A stretch of 64,000 nt of DNA from Chitinophagaceae bacterium (GCA_017856545.1 JAFMEV010000001.1:1-64000); one strand, 5' to 3'; shown: positions 10,548-21,447, counted from the first letter of the stretch. Notes: generated by a model not told the origin, from the letters alone. Translations and numbers: made by a program.

Positions 10548-11210
10548 TTAGTCGTTTAGCATATTAAAATGTAGTGCACCGAAATTTTGTAAGGAACTCA
10601 ATTTTAAATCGGCGGAACCCCAAATCTCAGATTTGATATGTTCTGCAGCAGGTACAACTACACAAGTCATTCTCGCTGCTTTCGCGGCAATCATACCATA
10701 AAAAGAATCTTCAAAACAAATACATGCTAAAGGATTTGTGTGTAAGCCAGCAGCACATTCTAAATATACTTGTGGATGCGGCTTTGCATGTATCATATGC
10801 TGTGCAGAACAACTTGATTGAATATAACTTCTAATATGCAATTTATCTTTGATCCATTCGATTAATAAAGCTGGAGATGAAGTCGCTAAGCCCATTTTGA
10901 AATCTCTTTGTAAAAAAAACTCAAAAATATGTTCTACTCCAGGCATTAAAGTGGCTTCCTTGTCAATTAAGTCTAAAGCAAGGTCAATGATCTTTTGTTC
11001 TGCTCGATCAAACTCAGTGGCAGGCACTTTATGTTCATGCAACCAATGTGCTACAAACTCTTTAGATCTAAGGCCAGTAGTGAATTGGTATTGAGCCTCT
11101 GTTAATTGAATTCCATATTGTCTAAATATCTCTGTAGCAGCCTTATTCCATAATGGCTCACTATTGATTAATAATCCATCAATATCAAAAATTACAGCGG
11201 ACTTCTTCAT
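10548..11210 (-). CDS. HAD-superfamily hydrolase (phosphoglucomutase/2-deoxyglucose-6-phosphatase-like)
   Basis: IFDIDGLLINSEPLW, LATSSPALLI, KPHPQVYLE, CFEDSFYGMIAAKAARM. Confidence 0.9.
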   Translation of the reverse strand: MKKSAVIFDIDGLLINSEPLWNKAATEIFRQYGIQLTEAQYQFTTGLRSKEFVAHWLHEHKVPATEFDRAEQKIIDLALDLIDKEATLMPGVEHIFEFFLQRDFKMGLATSSPALLIEWIKDKLHIRSYIQSSCSAQHMIHAKPHPQVYLECAAGLHTNPLACICFEDSFYGMIAAKAARMTCVVVPAAEHIKSEIWGSADLKLSSLQNFGALHFNMLND

Positions 11211-11297
11211 TGTTTAAAGATACTATTTGTTAGTTAAACAGCCCATTAATCATACATATTTATGTGTTATATTGCAGATCTAACTAATTAGACAAGT

Positions 11298-12050
11298 ATG
11301 AATTTGTGGGAGCGTATTAAAAGAATTAAAATTTTCCGTTCTATGATATATGGAGTGGTAGGTTTGTTTTCTTACCCAGGCCTAGCATTGTTTAATACGA
11401 TAGAAATTCAAGGGACTGAAAATTTAGAAAACCTGCCCAAGAAAAATGTTTTATTTGTGAGCAATCATCAAACCTATTTTGGTGATGTGATTGCTTTTGT
11501 TCATATTTTTTGTGCAGTTAAATGGGGTAAGTACAACAAATTAGGAATACCATATTATTTATTGAATCCATTTACCAATGTTTATTTTGTTGCTGCAGAA
11601 GAAACCATGAATAGCAATTGGTTGTCAAAACTTTTTAAATTAGGTGGAGCTTTAACGGTGAAAAGAACTTGGAGAGCAGAGGGTCAGGATGTGCAAAGAG
11701 ATAGAGATGTAGTGGATACTCAAAAAATTGACAAAGCGTTAAAAAAGAGTTGGGTTATTACTTTTCCTCAAGGTACCACGAAGCCTTTTGCTCCTGGAAG
11801 AAAAGGGACAGCGCATATTATCAAAAACAATCAACCCATTGTTGTGCCAGTAGTGATTAATGGTTTTTGGCGAGCATTTACTAAAAAAGGGTTGACCTTT
11901 AAAAAAGTTGGAACACCATTAACAGTGAGGTTTAAACCAGCTTTAGATCTGAATTATGATGCACCTGTAGAAGAAATATTAGAAGAAGTGATGGAAGCCA
12001 TTGAGCAAAGCAAATCTTTTATGCTAAAAGGTGCACATCACCAACAATAA
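11298..12050 (+). CDS. 1-acyl-sn-glycerol-3-phosphate acyltransferase family protein
   Basis: NHQTYFGD (NHx4D-type) and FPQGTTKPFAPGRKGTAHI motifs. Confidence 0.85.
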   Translation: MNLWERIKRIKIFRSMIYGVVGLFSYPGLALFNTIEIQGTENLENLPKKNVLFVSNHQTYFGDVIAFVHIFCAVKWGKYNKLGIPYYLLNPFTNVYFVAAEETMNSNWLSKLFKLGGALTVKRTWRAEGQDVQRDRDVVDTQKIDKALKKSWVITFPQGTTKPFAPGRKGTAHIIKNNQPIVVPVVINGFWRAFTKKGLTFKKVGTPLTVRFKPALDLNYDAPVEEILEEVMEAIEQSKSFMLKGAHHQQ

Positions 12051-12051
12051 G

Positions 12052-12588
12052 TTAGTCTTTAATAAACAATGCTTTTAGTTCAGTAGCATCATCTGGCAAC
12101 ATTTTTCCTGCAAGTATCAAACGCAGCTGTCTTCTTCTTAAAGCGCTAGCATAGTATTTTTTTTCTTCTTCTGATTCAGGAATAATTTCTGGAACTTTTT
12201 TAGGTTGTTTATTTTCATCTAAAGCAACAAAAGTAAAATAAGCTTCGTTGCTTAATTCTCTTGACTGAGAAATCATGTTTTGATTCCAAACTTTCAAATG
12301 TACTTCCATAGAAGTATTAAATGATCTTGTAACGATTGCTTCAATACAAATTACATTTCCTAAACGAATGGGTGATTTGAAACTTAGATTGTCAACGGAG
12401 GCAGTCATACAAGCGGAGTTGCAATGCTTTGCTGCAGCAAGATAGGCTGCAATATCCATCCAGTACATTAGTTTTCCTCCCATTAAATCTCCAAAAGTGT
12501 TGGTATCATTGGGTAGTACCAATTCATTCATGGTTATAAAGGAATCTTTCGCTTTTCTTGCTTCCATACATTTGTATTTAGAAGCCAA
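12052..12588 (-). CDS. Acyl-CoA thioesterase (hotdog fold)
   Basis: LPNDTNTFGDLMGGKLMYWMDIAAYLAAAKH. Confidence 0.9.
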   Translation of the reverse strand: MASKYKCMEARKAKDSFITMNELVLPNDTNTFGDLMGGKLMYWMDIAAYLAAAKHCNSACMTASVDNLSFKSPIRLGNVICIEAIVTRSFNTSMEVHLKVWNQNMISQSRELSNEAYFTFVALDENKQPKKVPEIIPESEEEKKYYASALRRRQLRLILAGKMLPDDATELKALFIKD

Positions 12589-12600
12589 AGATACAATATG

Positions 12601-13698
12601 TTATACTACACAAGATTCGAGTTTGGAAAGATAATTTGGGTCAACGGTGGCGCCTATCCCCGGACTGTCTGAAATACTGATATGCATTCCATTAAATTGA
12701 ACACCTCCAATAACAGGATCTTCCTTATGCCCCAATAAACAAGTGTCCATATCGTAAAAGTGAATATTATCATGTGCCATGGCAAAATGTACTTTGGCAC
12801 TTAAGGCCAGTCTGCTTTCTAGCATTCCTCCCATCATACAAGCAATACCATTGGCTTTACCAATATCATGTATTTTAATAGCTTCATGGATGCCCCCGCT
12901 TTTGGAGAATTTAATATTGATATAATGACAAGCTTTTTGTTGTATTAATTTTCTTGCTTCATGGTGGGTGAATACAGATTCGTCAGCCATGATTTTAATA
13001 GGAGAGGCCGCACACAAAGCTGGTAAATAATCATCATAATATTTATGCATGGGCTGCTCACAAAATTGAATATCATATACTGATAATGCAGTTAATACAG
13101 GCAATGCTTCTTCTTTTGACCATCCTTGATTGGCATCAATTCTTAAAATTGTTTTTTCTCCAATTGCCGATCTTATTTGTTTGATTCTTTCAATATCATC
13201 TGCAGGCTGCTTTCCTAATTTCACTTTAATCATCGTCACTCCTTTAGCAACAAATGCAACAGCTTGTTTTGCCATATCTTCTGGTGTTCCAATGCCAATG
13301 GTTAAATCTGATTCAATGGGTTTTTGTTGACCCCCTAGAAAAGCATACAATGGTTGATTGGCTGCTTGTGCTGCAATATCATAAAGAGCCAAATCAAAAG
13401 CACTCTTTGCAGTATAGTTTCCTGCAATAATTTGATCCAACTCTTTTAATCTTTCTTCTATAGCCAATGGATCTTTTCCTTTCCAAAAAGCAGCAAAATC
13501 TTTTGCTAACAAATAACAACTTTGTTGTGTTTCTCCAACAATCATTGGAAAAGCAGAACATTCTCCCCATCCAATGATGCCTTCGTCGGTATGAATTTTG
13601 ATCAAAACATTTTGTGCATATTCCATAGTGCCTGTTGCAATGGTGAATGGCTCCATGGGAATTTTGTATAAGTATATCTCCGTTTTTACGATTTTCAT
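12601..13698 (-). CDS. Dipeptide epimerase, enolase superfamily
   Basis: IKVKLGKQ, LRIDANQGWS, FCEQPM, MADESVF motifs; start at MKIVKTEIYLYK. Confidence 0.88.
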   Translation of the reverse strand: MKIVKTEIYLYKIPMEPFTIATGTMEYAQNVLIKIHTDEGIIGWGECSAFPMIVGETQQSCYLLAKDFAAFWKGKDPLAIEERLKELDQIIAGNYTAKSAFDLALYDIAAQAANQPLYAFLGGQQKPIESDLTIGIGTPEDMAKQAVAFVAKGVTMIKVKLGKQPADDIERIKQIRSAIGEKTILRIDANQGWSKEEALPVLTALSVYDIQFCEQPMHKYYDDYLPALCAASPIKIMADESVFTHHEARKLIQQKACHYINIKFSKSGGIHEAIKIHDIGKANGIACMMGGMLESRLALSAKVHFAMAHDNIHFYDMDTCLLGHKEDPVIGGVQFNGMHISISDSPGIGATVDPNYLSKLESCVV

Positions 13699-13798
13699 AT
13701 TCCACAATTTAGATGCCAAGATACCGCATATTATTTATATCTATATCCTTTGTAATTAGCTATTTAGTACCGATATTTGCGAACGAACCAATGTTAGC

Positions 13799-14986
13799 AT
13801 GAACCCATCTTTTGACAATACCCAAAACGCTTTTGCATATAAATCTACTGGTGATTTAAAAAGAGCAAGATTTTTATTCAGTGTAATACAAAGTCCATTG
13901 GTTGTGAAGTTGGCCACCAAGTTAACACCTGCATTGATGCAATCAGGTTTACCCATTAATGGTTTAATCAGAAATACCATTTTCAAACAATTTGTAGGAG
14001 GAGAAACTTTAGAAGAGTCTGCAAGAGTGGTGAAGCAATTGGGCGCTTATCAAGTGCAGGTAATTTTAGATTATGGCGTTGAAGCTAAAGAGGGTGAATC
14101 AAATTTTGATGCGGTTACTGAACATTTTATTGAAGCGATAGAGTTTGCAGCTTCTCAATCCAATGTTCCTTTTGTGAGTGTGAAAATCACTGGTATCGCT
14201 AGCCATCACTTATTAGAAACCTTAAATGATGCACCAAGATTGAGAAGTGGTATTCATGATAGTGAGGAAGACAATGCTGCATGGGATAGGGTGAAAGAAA
14301 GAATGCATGCCATTTGTGAAGTAGCTTCTGAAAAAGGTGTGGGCGTATTGATTGATGCAGAAGAAACTTGGATACAAGATCCTATTGATCGTTTAGCCAT
14401 TGAATTGATGACTATATACAATAAAGAAAAAGTAGTGGTTTATAATACCTATCAATTATATAGACATGATCGATTGAGATTTTTACAAATGTCTCATTCA
14501 ATTGCCAAAGAGAAGCAATTCTTATTAGGTGCTAAATTGGTAAGAGGTGCATATATGGAAAAAGAAAGAGAGCGTGCTCAAAAAAATGGTTATGCTTCTC
14601 CGATCCATGAAAACAAAGAGGCGGTTGATGCAGATTTCAATAAAGCAACCGAATATTGCCTTCAGCATTTAGACAACATTGCATTGTTAGTAGCCTCTCA
14701 TAATGAGTACAGCAACCAATTAGTGATGGAAGCCATGCAAACAAAGCAGATAGATACACATCATCCTCATATTCATTTCTCACAGTTATATGGTATGAGT
14801 GATCATATTACATTTAATATGGCAGCTGCAGGATATTCTGTTAGCAAATACTTGCCTTTTGGACCTATCAAAGATGTTATTCCGTATTTGATGCGTAGGG
14901 CGGAGGAAAACTCCAGCGTAAATGGTCAAACTGGTCGCGAATTGGTGTTAATTCGTAAGGAATTAGCGCGCAGAAAGGGGAAATAA
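13799..14986 (+). CDS. Proline dehydrogenase
   Basis: [30 protein letters not shown]...MRRAEENSS. Confidence 0.9.
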   Translation: MNPSFDNTQNAFAYKSTGDLKRARFLFSVIQSPLVVKLATKLTPALMQSGLPINGLIRNTIFKQFVGGETLEESARVVKQLGAYQVQVILDYGVEAKEGESNFDAVTEHFIEAIEFAASQSNVPFVSVKITGIASHHLLETLNDAPRLRSGIHDSEEDNAAWDRVKERMHAICEVASEKGVGVLIDAEETWIQDPIDRLAIELMTIYNKEKVVVYNTYQLYRHDRLRFLQMSHSIAKEKQFLLGAKLVRGAYMEKERERAQKNGYASPIHENKEAVDADFNKATEYCLQHLDNIALLVASHNEYSNQLVMEAMQTKQIDTHHPHIHFSQLYGMSDHITFNMAAAGYSVSKYLPFGPIKDVIPYLMRRAEENSSVNGQTGRELVLIRKELARRKGK

Positions 14987-15024
14987 TTTTTTTATTCTCC
15001 AGCGTATTGGTTGTAAATTGCAGC

Positions 15025-15819
15025 ATGCAACAATATTTAGATTTAGTACAACATATTTTAGATCACGGTAACCAAAAAACAGATCGAACTGGTACAGGTA
15101 CCAAGAGCTGTTTTGGATATCAAATGCGTTTTAATTTACAAGAGGGCTTCCCATTAGTCACTACCAAAAAAGTACACTTAAAAAGTATTATTTACGAATT
15201 GCTTTGGTTCTTGAATGGCGATACCAATATCAAATATTTAAAAGAGCATGGAGTGCGTATTTGGGATGAGTGGGCAGATGAAAACGGAGACCTTGGTCCA
15301 GTATATGGTAAACAATGGAGAAGCTGGGAAGGAGCGAATGGTGTGGTGATAGATCAAATTTCCGAATTGATTGAGCAAATCAAGAAAACACCAGATAGCA
15401 GAAGATTGATAGTGAGTGCTTGGAATGTGGGCGATTTGTCAAAAATGGCATTGATGCCTTGTCACAATATGTTTCAGTTTTATGTGGCTGATGGTAAATT
15501 AAGTTGTCAATTATACCAAAGAAGTGCAGATGTATTTTTAGGAGTGCCTTTTAATATCGCTTCTTATGCTTTGTTAACCATGATGATTGCACAGGTCTGT
15601 GATTTACAATATGGCGATTTCGTTCATAGTTTTGGTGATGTGCATTTGTATAACAATCATTTTGAACAAGCTAAAACGCAGTTAGCGAGAAAGCCTTTTC
15701 CATTACCTACTATGAAAATTAATCCTGCTGTTAAAGATATTTTTTCTTTTAAGTTTGAAGACTTTACATTAGAAAATTATGAATCTCATCCAGCGATAAA
15801 GGCTCCAGTAGCAGTTTAA
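15025..15819 (+). CDS. thyA: Thymidylate synthase
   Basis: [51 protein letters not shown]. Confidence 0.97.
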   Translation: MQQYLDLVQHILDHGNQKTDRTGTGTKSCFGYQMRFNLQEGFPLVTTKKVHLKSIIYELLWFLNGDTNIKYLKEHGVRIWDEWADENGDLGPVYGKQWRSWEGANGVVIDQISELIEQIKKTPDSRRLIVSAWNVGDLSKMALMPCHNMFQFYVADGKLSCQLYQRSADVFLGVPFNIASYALLTMMIAQVCDLQYGDFVHSFGDVHLYNNHFEQAKTQLARKPFPLPTMKINPAVKDIFSFKFEDFTLENYESHPAIKAPVAV

Positions 15820-15834
15820 ATTAAATAAAGAAGC

Positions 15835-16326
15835 ATGAAAATATCCCTTGTGGTTGCTGCATCAGAGAATCATGCCATTGGCAAGGATAATCAATTGCTT
15901 TGGCACTTACCCAAGGATATGCGTTTTTTCAAAAACACTACCTGGGCTTTGCCTATTTTAATGGGCCGTAAGACTTTTGAATCTTTGGGCAATAAAGTAT
16001 TGCCTGGAAGAATGAATATCATCATTTCTAGACAAGCTAATAAACAATATGATGGGGCCAAAGTGGTAAACACTTTAGAAGAGGCCATTGAATTAGCCAA
16101 GCAAAATGATTACAAAGAATTGATGGTGATTGGGGGTGGTGAAATTTATGCAATGGCTTTACCATTGGCGCATACCATTTATTTGACAAGAGTCCATACA
16201 CATATTGAAGGAGATACTTATTTCCCTGCATTAGGGAATGAGTGGATCAAAGAATCTTCCGAACCTCAATTAGCCGACGAAAAACATGCTTTTAATTTTG
16301 ACTTTGAAATTTGGCAAAGAAAATAA
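15835..16326 (+). CDS. folA: Dihydrofolate reductase
   Basis: SLVVAASENHAIGKDNQLLWHLPKDMRFFK; MGRKTFES; VIGGGEIYA. Confidence 0.96.
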   Translation: MKISLVVAASENHAIGKDNQLLWHLPKDMRFFKNTTWALPILMGRKTFESLGNKVLPGRMNIIISRQANKQYDGAKVVNTLEEAIELAKQNDYKELMVIGGGEIYAMALPLAHTIYLTRVHTHIEGDTYFPALGNEWIKESSEPQLADEKHAFNFDFEIWQRK

Positions 16327-16331
16327 AAGTT

Positions 16332-17129
16332 ATGTATCCAACTTTTACGCTGATTAAAAAATACATACAGTATTATGTGAATGCTTCAAATAGTAAAGGT
16401 CATGGTGTGCATTCTCCATTTGTTTATCAGTTTATCCAAGAAGTTTTACTCAACAAGCAAATTCCTCATGAAGCAAATTTGATGGAAGCCAAAAGAAAAG
16501 ACTTACTCACTGATAATACTATTTTAGAAGTATGGGATAGAGGTGCTGGATCAAGACAAAACAATCAACCTAAAAGAGTGGTGAAGGATATTGCTGCTGC
16601 AGCTTTAAAACCTAAAAAGTATGCACAGTTATTAGCCAAGATAGTGGACTATTTTCAGCCAGAGAATATTATTGAAATGGGAACTTCATTGGGAGTGACA
16701 ACTTGTTATTTGGCAAAAGCTGCAAAAGGCCAACCTGTATTTACGATGGAAGGTGCGCCAGCAGTGGCTGAATGGGCAAAAAAAACGATGGCTGATTTAC
16801 ATGTGCAAAACGCACAAATTATTGAAGGTGATTTTAATCAAACATTACCTGATCTTTTACAAAAATTAGATAGAGTGGGCATGGCCTATATAGATGGCAA
16901 TCATCAATACATACCTACGATGCAATATTTTAGAGACTTAATGAAAAAATCGGATGAAAATAGTTTTTTCATATTTGATGATATTCATTGGAGTGAAGAA
17001 ATGGAAAAAGCTTGGTTGGAGATTCAGCAAGATCCTGCTGTAACTTTAACCATCGATTTATTTTATATTGGCTTGGTGTTTTTTAGAAAAGAAAACAAAG
17101 AACCCATGCATTATACCATTCGATACTAA
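16332..17129 (+). CDS. Class I SAM-dependent methyltransferase
   Basis: ENIIEMGTSLGVTTCYLAKA; AYIDGNHQY; FDDIHWSEEME; start trimmed. Confidence 0.82.
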   Translation: MYPTFTLIKKYIQYYVNASNSKGHGVHSPFVYQFIQEVLLNKQIPHEANLMEAKRKDLLTDNTILEVWDRGAGSRQNNQPKRVVKDIAAAALKPKKYAQLLAKIVDYFQPENIIEMGTSLGVTTCYLAKAAKGQPVFTMEGAPAVAEWAKKTMADLHVQNAQIIEGDFNQTLPDLLQKLDRVGMAYIDGNHQYIPTMQYFRDLMKKSDENSFFIFDDIHWSEEMEKAWLEIQQDPAVTLTIDLFYIGLVFFRKENKEPMHYTIRY

Positions 17130-17135
17130 TCATTC

Positions 17136-18497
17136 ATGTTACCTGAATCATTTATACAATCATTAGAAGGACTTACAGGATTTGATAAAGCAGCTTTTGT
17201 GGCAGTGCATGAGCAGCGCGATCAAATCACTTCTGTGAGATTAAATGAATCTAAACCTTTTGAGCTCAGTCATCATCCTTTTTTGCATCAAATTACGCAA
17301 GTGCCTTGGTGTACTAATGGTTATTATTTGCAAGATCGTCCATTATTTGTGCAAGATCCACTTTGGCATGCTGGTGCTTATTATGTGCAAGAAGCAAGTA
17401 GTATGTTTTTGCATTTTATTTTGTCTCAGATTTATACTAGAGCTTCCAATCAAGTTGTGTTAGATTTATGTGCTGCTCCTGGTGGCAAGACAACCCTACT
17501 TGCTAATTTTTTCAAAGAGGGATTAGTAGTGGCCAATGAGACCATTAAAAATAGAAACCATATTCTCGTAGAGAATATCACCAAATGGGGTCAAGATAAT
17601 GTAGTGGTGACTCAGAACGATCCTGCTCATTTTGCCTCTTTGCCAGCATTTTTTGATTTAGTATTAATAGATGCACCATGCAGTGGTAGCGGATTATTCA
17701 GAAAAGATCCCAAAGCCATTGAAGAGTGGAGTTTGGATCATGTGCAACATTGTAGCGTTAGGCAAACAAGAATTATTGAAGATTCTTGGTCCTCAATTAA
17801 AGAAGGGGGGTATTTAATTTATGCAACCTGTTCTTATTCAAAAGCCGAGGACGAACAAATGATGGATTATATTGCATCATTGGAGGGAATGAAAAATATT
17901 CCCATCTCTTTGCCAGCCAGCTTTAATATTATTGAAACTGAAAGTGATCTGCATAAAGCAAAAGGCTATCGTGCATATCCTAACTTAATTAAAGGAGAAG
18001 GTTTTTTTATTGCAGTTTTTCAGAAACAACATGCTAATGATGGTTATGCAATTCATAAAGCACATGGATTAGTAGATGCTACAAAAAATGAAAAAGAAAT
18101 AGTTGCCAATTATTTTTCTATTCCTTCTAATAAATACATCATTGCCCATCAGCAAAACTTATTAGCACTTTCAGAGAACTGGAAAGAACAACTTCAAATG
18201 ATTGCTAGTCATCTGTACATTAAAAAGATGGGAATCACCATTGGGGCGATTAAGGGTAAGGATTTAATCCCAAGCCATGATCTTGCCATGTCGGATTGGT
18301 CCGACCTGCCTTATGAAACAGCTGAAGTAAACTTAGAGACTGCTTTGCAGTATTTAAGAAGAGCCGATATCACCCTTGAAGGTAAAAAGGGCTGGGTCTT
18401 ATTAACTTATATGCAAATTGGCTTGGGTTGGGTAAAAGCCCTGCCTAATAGATCGAATAATTACTATCCAAACGATTGGAGAATATTGAATTACTAA
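17136..18497 (+). CDS. rRNA cytosine-C5-methyltransferase (RsmF/NOL1-NOP2-sun type)
   Basis: DLCAAPGGKTTLLA, LIDAPCSGSGLFRKDP, YATCSYS. Confidence 0.9.
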   Translation: MLPESFIQSLEGLTGFDKAAFVAVHEQRDQITSVRLNESKPFELSHHPFLHQITQVPWCTNGYYLQDRPLFVQDPLWHAGAYYVQEASSMFLHFILSQIYTRASNQVVLDLCAAPGGKTTLLANFFKEGLVVANETIKNRNHILVENITKWGQDNVVVTQNDPAHFASLPAFFDLVLIDAPCSGSGLFRKDPKAIEEWSLDHVQHCSVRQTRIIEDSWSSIKEGGYLIYATCSYSKAEDEQMMDYIASLEGMKNIPISLPASFNIIETESDLHKAKGYRAYPNLIKGEGFFIAVFQKQHANDGYAIHKAHGLVDATKNEKEIVANYFSIPSNKYIIAHQQNLLALSENWKEQLQMIASHLYIKKMGITIGAIKGKDLIPSHDLAMSDWSDLPYETAEVNLETALQYLRRADITLEGKKGWVLLTYMQIGLGWVKALPNRSNNYYPNDWRILNY

Positions 18498-18560
18498 GGT
18501 TTAGATATATAATTATACTTTAATACATAATTTTAAGCATTTCTTTGCACTTGGATTTTG

Positions 18561-18568
18561 TACCTTTG
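18561..18568 (+). promoter_or_regulatory. Bacteroidota-type -7 element (TAnnTTTG)
   Basis: TACCTTTG ending 5 nt before the ATG at 18574. Confidence 0.65.
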
Positions 18569-18573
18569 CATCC

Positions 18574-19266
18574 ATGTTAAAAAGACTTCTATTATTCATG
18601 CTCTTGGTCTTGGGTATCATTACCCAGTCTACTTCTTTTGCTGCAAAGCAAAAAAAGCAAACCAAAAAGCATACTAAGAAGCATTCAACTGCTTTGTCTG
18701 CTTCCAAGAAAAAGAAGTCTAAAAACACAGTGGCTTACAAAAAGTCTTCTAAAAAGAAGAAGGGTAGTTATTACGCAAAAAATAGTCGTAAGCACAAAAA
18801 ATCGAGACGTCATAAAGTTGTTCGTATGTCTGCAGAAGAATTAGCTGCTGACAAAGCCAAGCGTGCTGCTTCTAAAGATATGATAGCACAAAATTTAGAA
18901 AAGAAAAAACAAACAGACAGTGCACATAAATTGGTTTTTGTCAATGTGAACAAAGAAGAAGAGGGCTATTTTGCAACAATGTTCTCAAAGCAAAAACAAG
19001 CAGCAAGTTTTCAAACCCTTGAAGGCACAGCTGCAGTTTTCAAAAGTGTTAGTGGCTGGGAGGATAAAAAGTTTTATATACTCACCAATGATATTCCTGT
19101 GGGCACTTTGGTGAGAATTACCACACCAGATTTTAAAAGTATTTGCGCTAAAGTAATTAGTGCTTTACCTGATATGGGCAATAGTATTCAATATAGACTC
19201 AACGATGCTGCTGCTGCTATTCTTGGAATGACTTCCAAGACCTTCAAAATTTCTGTTACTTATTAA
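18574..19266 (+). CDS. Secreted Lys-rich protein with RlpA-like C-terminal domain
   Basis: Signal peptide, very basic KKxK region, then GTAAVFKSVSGWEDKKFYILTNDIPVGTLVRITTPD resembling RlpA/DPBB. Confidence 0.6.
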   Translation: MLKRLLLFMLLVLGIITQSTSFAAKQKKQTKKHTKKHSTALSASKKKKSKNTVAYKKSSKKKKGSYYAKNSRKHKKSRRHKVVRMSAEELAADKAKRAASKDMIAQNLEKKKQTDSAHKLVFVNVNKEEEGYFATMFSKQKQAASFQTLEGTAAVFKSVSGWEDKKFYILTNDIPVGTLVRITTPDFKSICAKVISALPDMGNSIQYRLNDAAAAILGMTSKTFKISVTY

Positions 19267-19274
19267 ATCAATCT

Positions 19275-20006
19275 ATGAAATCTAAACTAATAGTAAGCCT
19301 TTTTGCATCGGCATTATTTTTTGTTGCCTGTGCGCAAAACAATACCAATCAACAAACTGCAAAAGCATCTCAACAACCATTAACTATTTCTGCGGTTCAA
19401 TTTAAAGCTGCGATAGAGCAACCAGGAGTACAAGTTTTAGATGTAAGAACAACTGGTGAATTTCAGTCTGGTCATATTCAAAATGCTTTTCAAGCCAATT
19501 GGAATGATTCAAAAGAGTTTCAAGAAAGAATTCAACATTTAGATAAAACTAAAACAGTTTATGTGTATTGTCAAGCAGGTGCAAGAAGTGCAGCAGCTCA
19601 AAATTTCTTGATAGAAAAAGGGTACAATGTAGTGAATTTGGAGGGTGGTATGAGTAGTTGGAAAATGAGTCAATTACCTGTTGAAGGAAACGCGAATGCA
19701 GTTCAAATGCGTGTTGTTGATTTTGACAAAGTAGTTGCATCCAACAAAATGGTCTTAGTGGATATAGGCGCTTCTTGGTGTCCTCCTTGCAGAAAAATGC
19801 AGCCTATTATTGATCAAATAAAAAAAGAGCAAGGAAATAAAATATACTTCTTAGCGGTAGATGGTGGAGTAGATATGGATGTAATGAAACACGTTCAATT
19901 TGAATCATTACCAACTTATATCATTTATCAAAATGGGAAAGAGATCTGGAGAAAAAGTGGCATTGTTGCTGCAGATGAATTTCAAAAAGTATTCGCTGCT
20001 AAATAG
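19275..20006 (+). CDS. Rhodanese-thioredoxin two-domain lipoprotein
   Basis: Lipobox FFVAC; rhodanese loop CQAGARS; thioredoxin motif WCPPC. Confidence 0.88.
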   Translation: MKSKLIVSLFASALFFVACAQNNTNQQTAKASQQPLTISAVQFKAAIEQPGVQVLDVRTTGEFQSGHIQNAFQANWNDSKEFQERIQHLDKTKTVYVYCQAGARSAAAQNFLIEKGYNVVNLEGGMSSWKMSQLPVEGNANAVQMRVVDFDKVVASNKMVLVDIGASWCPPCRKMQPIIDQIKKEQGNKIYFLAVDGGVDMDVMKHVQFESLPTYIIYQNGKEIWRKSGIVAADEFQKVFAAK

Positions 20007-20922
20007 CACGATAGCCTCTTAAAAAATCTTCAATAGGCATTCTTTTCTTGCCTTCCCATTGAATATCATTTAAAAGTAGATAGCCATTTTTGCATGCAAA
20101 TTTGGCTATTTTTTTATCTTCTATAATGAAGGTGCCTGGGACTTCTTTCGGTGTTTTGATTTCCTTTTGGGTAGAGAATAACTTAACTACTTTGCCATCC
20201 ACTTTGGTAATGGCACCTGGGAATGGAGCTAATCCTCTGACCATATTGTGTATATGCTCTACATCTTGATTCCAATCAATCTCACAATCTTTAGTGAATA
20301 TTTTAGGAGCATGTTTATCTATACTTGGTGTGGCTTGAGGTGTGGCAGTTATATTTTTTTGTACAAGGCCATTCACTGTTTTCACAAGCACATTTGCTCC
20401 CACTTCCATCATGATATCATGCAATTCTCCAGCAGTCATGTTCTCGCTAATTGGAATGCGCTCTTGTAATAATATATCTCCAGTATCGATGGCATGTTGT
20501 AATTGGAATGTGGTTACACCTGTTGATGTTTCTCCATTCATGATGGCCCAATTGATAGGTGCTGCACCCCTATAGTCTGGTAATAAAGATCCATGTACAT
20601 TCAAAGTGCCCATCGGTGGGAAGGACCATATTTTTTCTGGTAACATTCTAAATGCCACTACAATTTGTAAATCTGGAGAGTAAGAAGCTAATGCTTCTAA
20701 AAATTCAGGAGCCTTTAATTTTTCTGGCTGTAAAACAGGTAGTTGATTTGCTAGTGCAAATTGCTTTACGGCACTTTCTTGTAATTGCATGCCCCTGCCT
20801 GCTGGTTTGTCTGGCGCAGTCACTACAGCTACTACATTCATCTTTGCATCTAATAAAGCTTTTAATGATGCCACAGCAAATGCAGGCGTACCCATAAATA
20901 CAATTCTAGGTCCTTGATTCAT
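19999..20922 (-). CDS. fmt: Methionyl-tRNA formyltransferase
   Basis: RIVFMGTPAFAVASLKAL, LNVHGSLLPDYRGAAPINWAI. Confidence 0.96.
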   Translation of the reverse strand: MNQGPRIVFMGTPAFAVASLKALLDAKMNVVAVVTAPDKPAGRGMQLQESAVKQFALANQLPVLQPEKLKAPEFLEALASYSPDLQIVVAFRMLPEKIWSFPPMGTLNVHGSLLPDYRGAAPINWAIMNGETSTGVTTFQLQHAIDTGDILLQERIPISENMTAGELHDIMMEVGANVLVKTVNGLVQKNITATPQATPSIDKHAPKIFTKDCEIDWNQDVEHIHNMVRGLAPFPGAITKVDGKVVKLFSTQKEIKTPKEVPGTFIIEDKKIAKFACKNGYLLLNDIQWEGKKRMPIEDFLRGYRAI

Positions 20923-20946
20923 GGCTCAAAGTTACTGAGAATTATG

Positions 20947-20954
20947 TACTTTTG
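20947..20954 (+). promoter_or_regulatory. -7 element (TAnnTTTG) upstream of the FKBP gene
   Basis: TACTTTTG 40 nt before the ATG at 20995. Confidence 0.5.
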
Positions 20955-20994
20955 CTCTTTGCACCTCTATGGTGCTTTATTTAAAATAAACAAT

Positions 20995-21447
20995 ATGCAA
21001 CAAGTAAAAAATGGGGATACCATTCAAGTGCATTATCACGGTAAATTAACTACTGGTGAAACATTTGATTCTTCTGAAGGAAGAGCCCCTCTAGAATTTG
21101 AAGTGGGTTCAGGTATGGTAATTCCTGGTTTTGATAATGGCGTTTTAGGAATGACAGTGGGTGAAAAAAAGACCATACATATTCCATTCATGGAAGCCTA
21201 TGGTCCAAAACAACCTGAAATGATTGTTGAATTTCCAAAAACTCAATTCCCTCCAGATTTAAATCCAGCTGTGGGAATGGCTTTGACAATGAATAATGGT
21301 CAAGGACAACAATTTCAAGTAATGGTGATTGAAGTGAAAGAAGAAGTAGTCGTTTTAGACGCTAACCATTCTTTAGCTGGTCAAGACTTAACTTTTGATT
21401 TAGAATTAGTAAACATCGATAGTCCTTCAAAGATTATCATGCCTTAA
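20995..21447 (+). CDS. FKBP-type (SlyD-like) peptidyl-prolyl isomerase
   Basis: VKNGDTIQVHYHGKLTTGETFDSSEGRAPLEFEVGSGMVIPGFDNGVLGM; start trimmed. Confidence 0.93.
   Translation: MQQVKNGDTIQVHYHGKLTTGETFDSSEGRAPLEFEVGSGMVIPGFDNGVLGMTVGEKKTIHIPFMEAYGPKQPEMIVEFPKTQFPPDLNPAVGMALTMNNGQGQQFQVMVIEVKEEVVVLDANHSLAGQDLTFDLELVNIDSPSKIIMP

Noticed and set aside
13394-13705. 103-aa alternate-frame ORF inside the dipeptide epimerase gene
   Set aside because: Out-of-frame reading of a well-supported enolase-superfamily gene.
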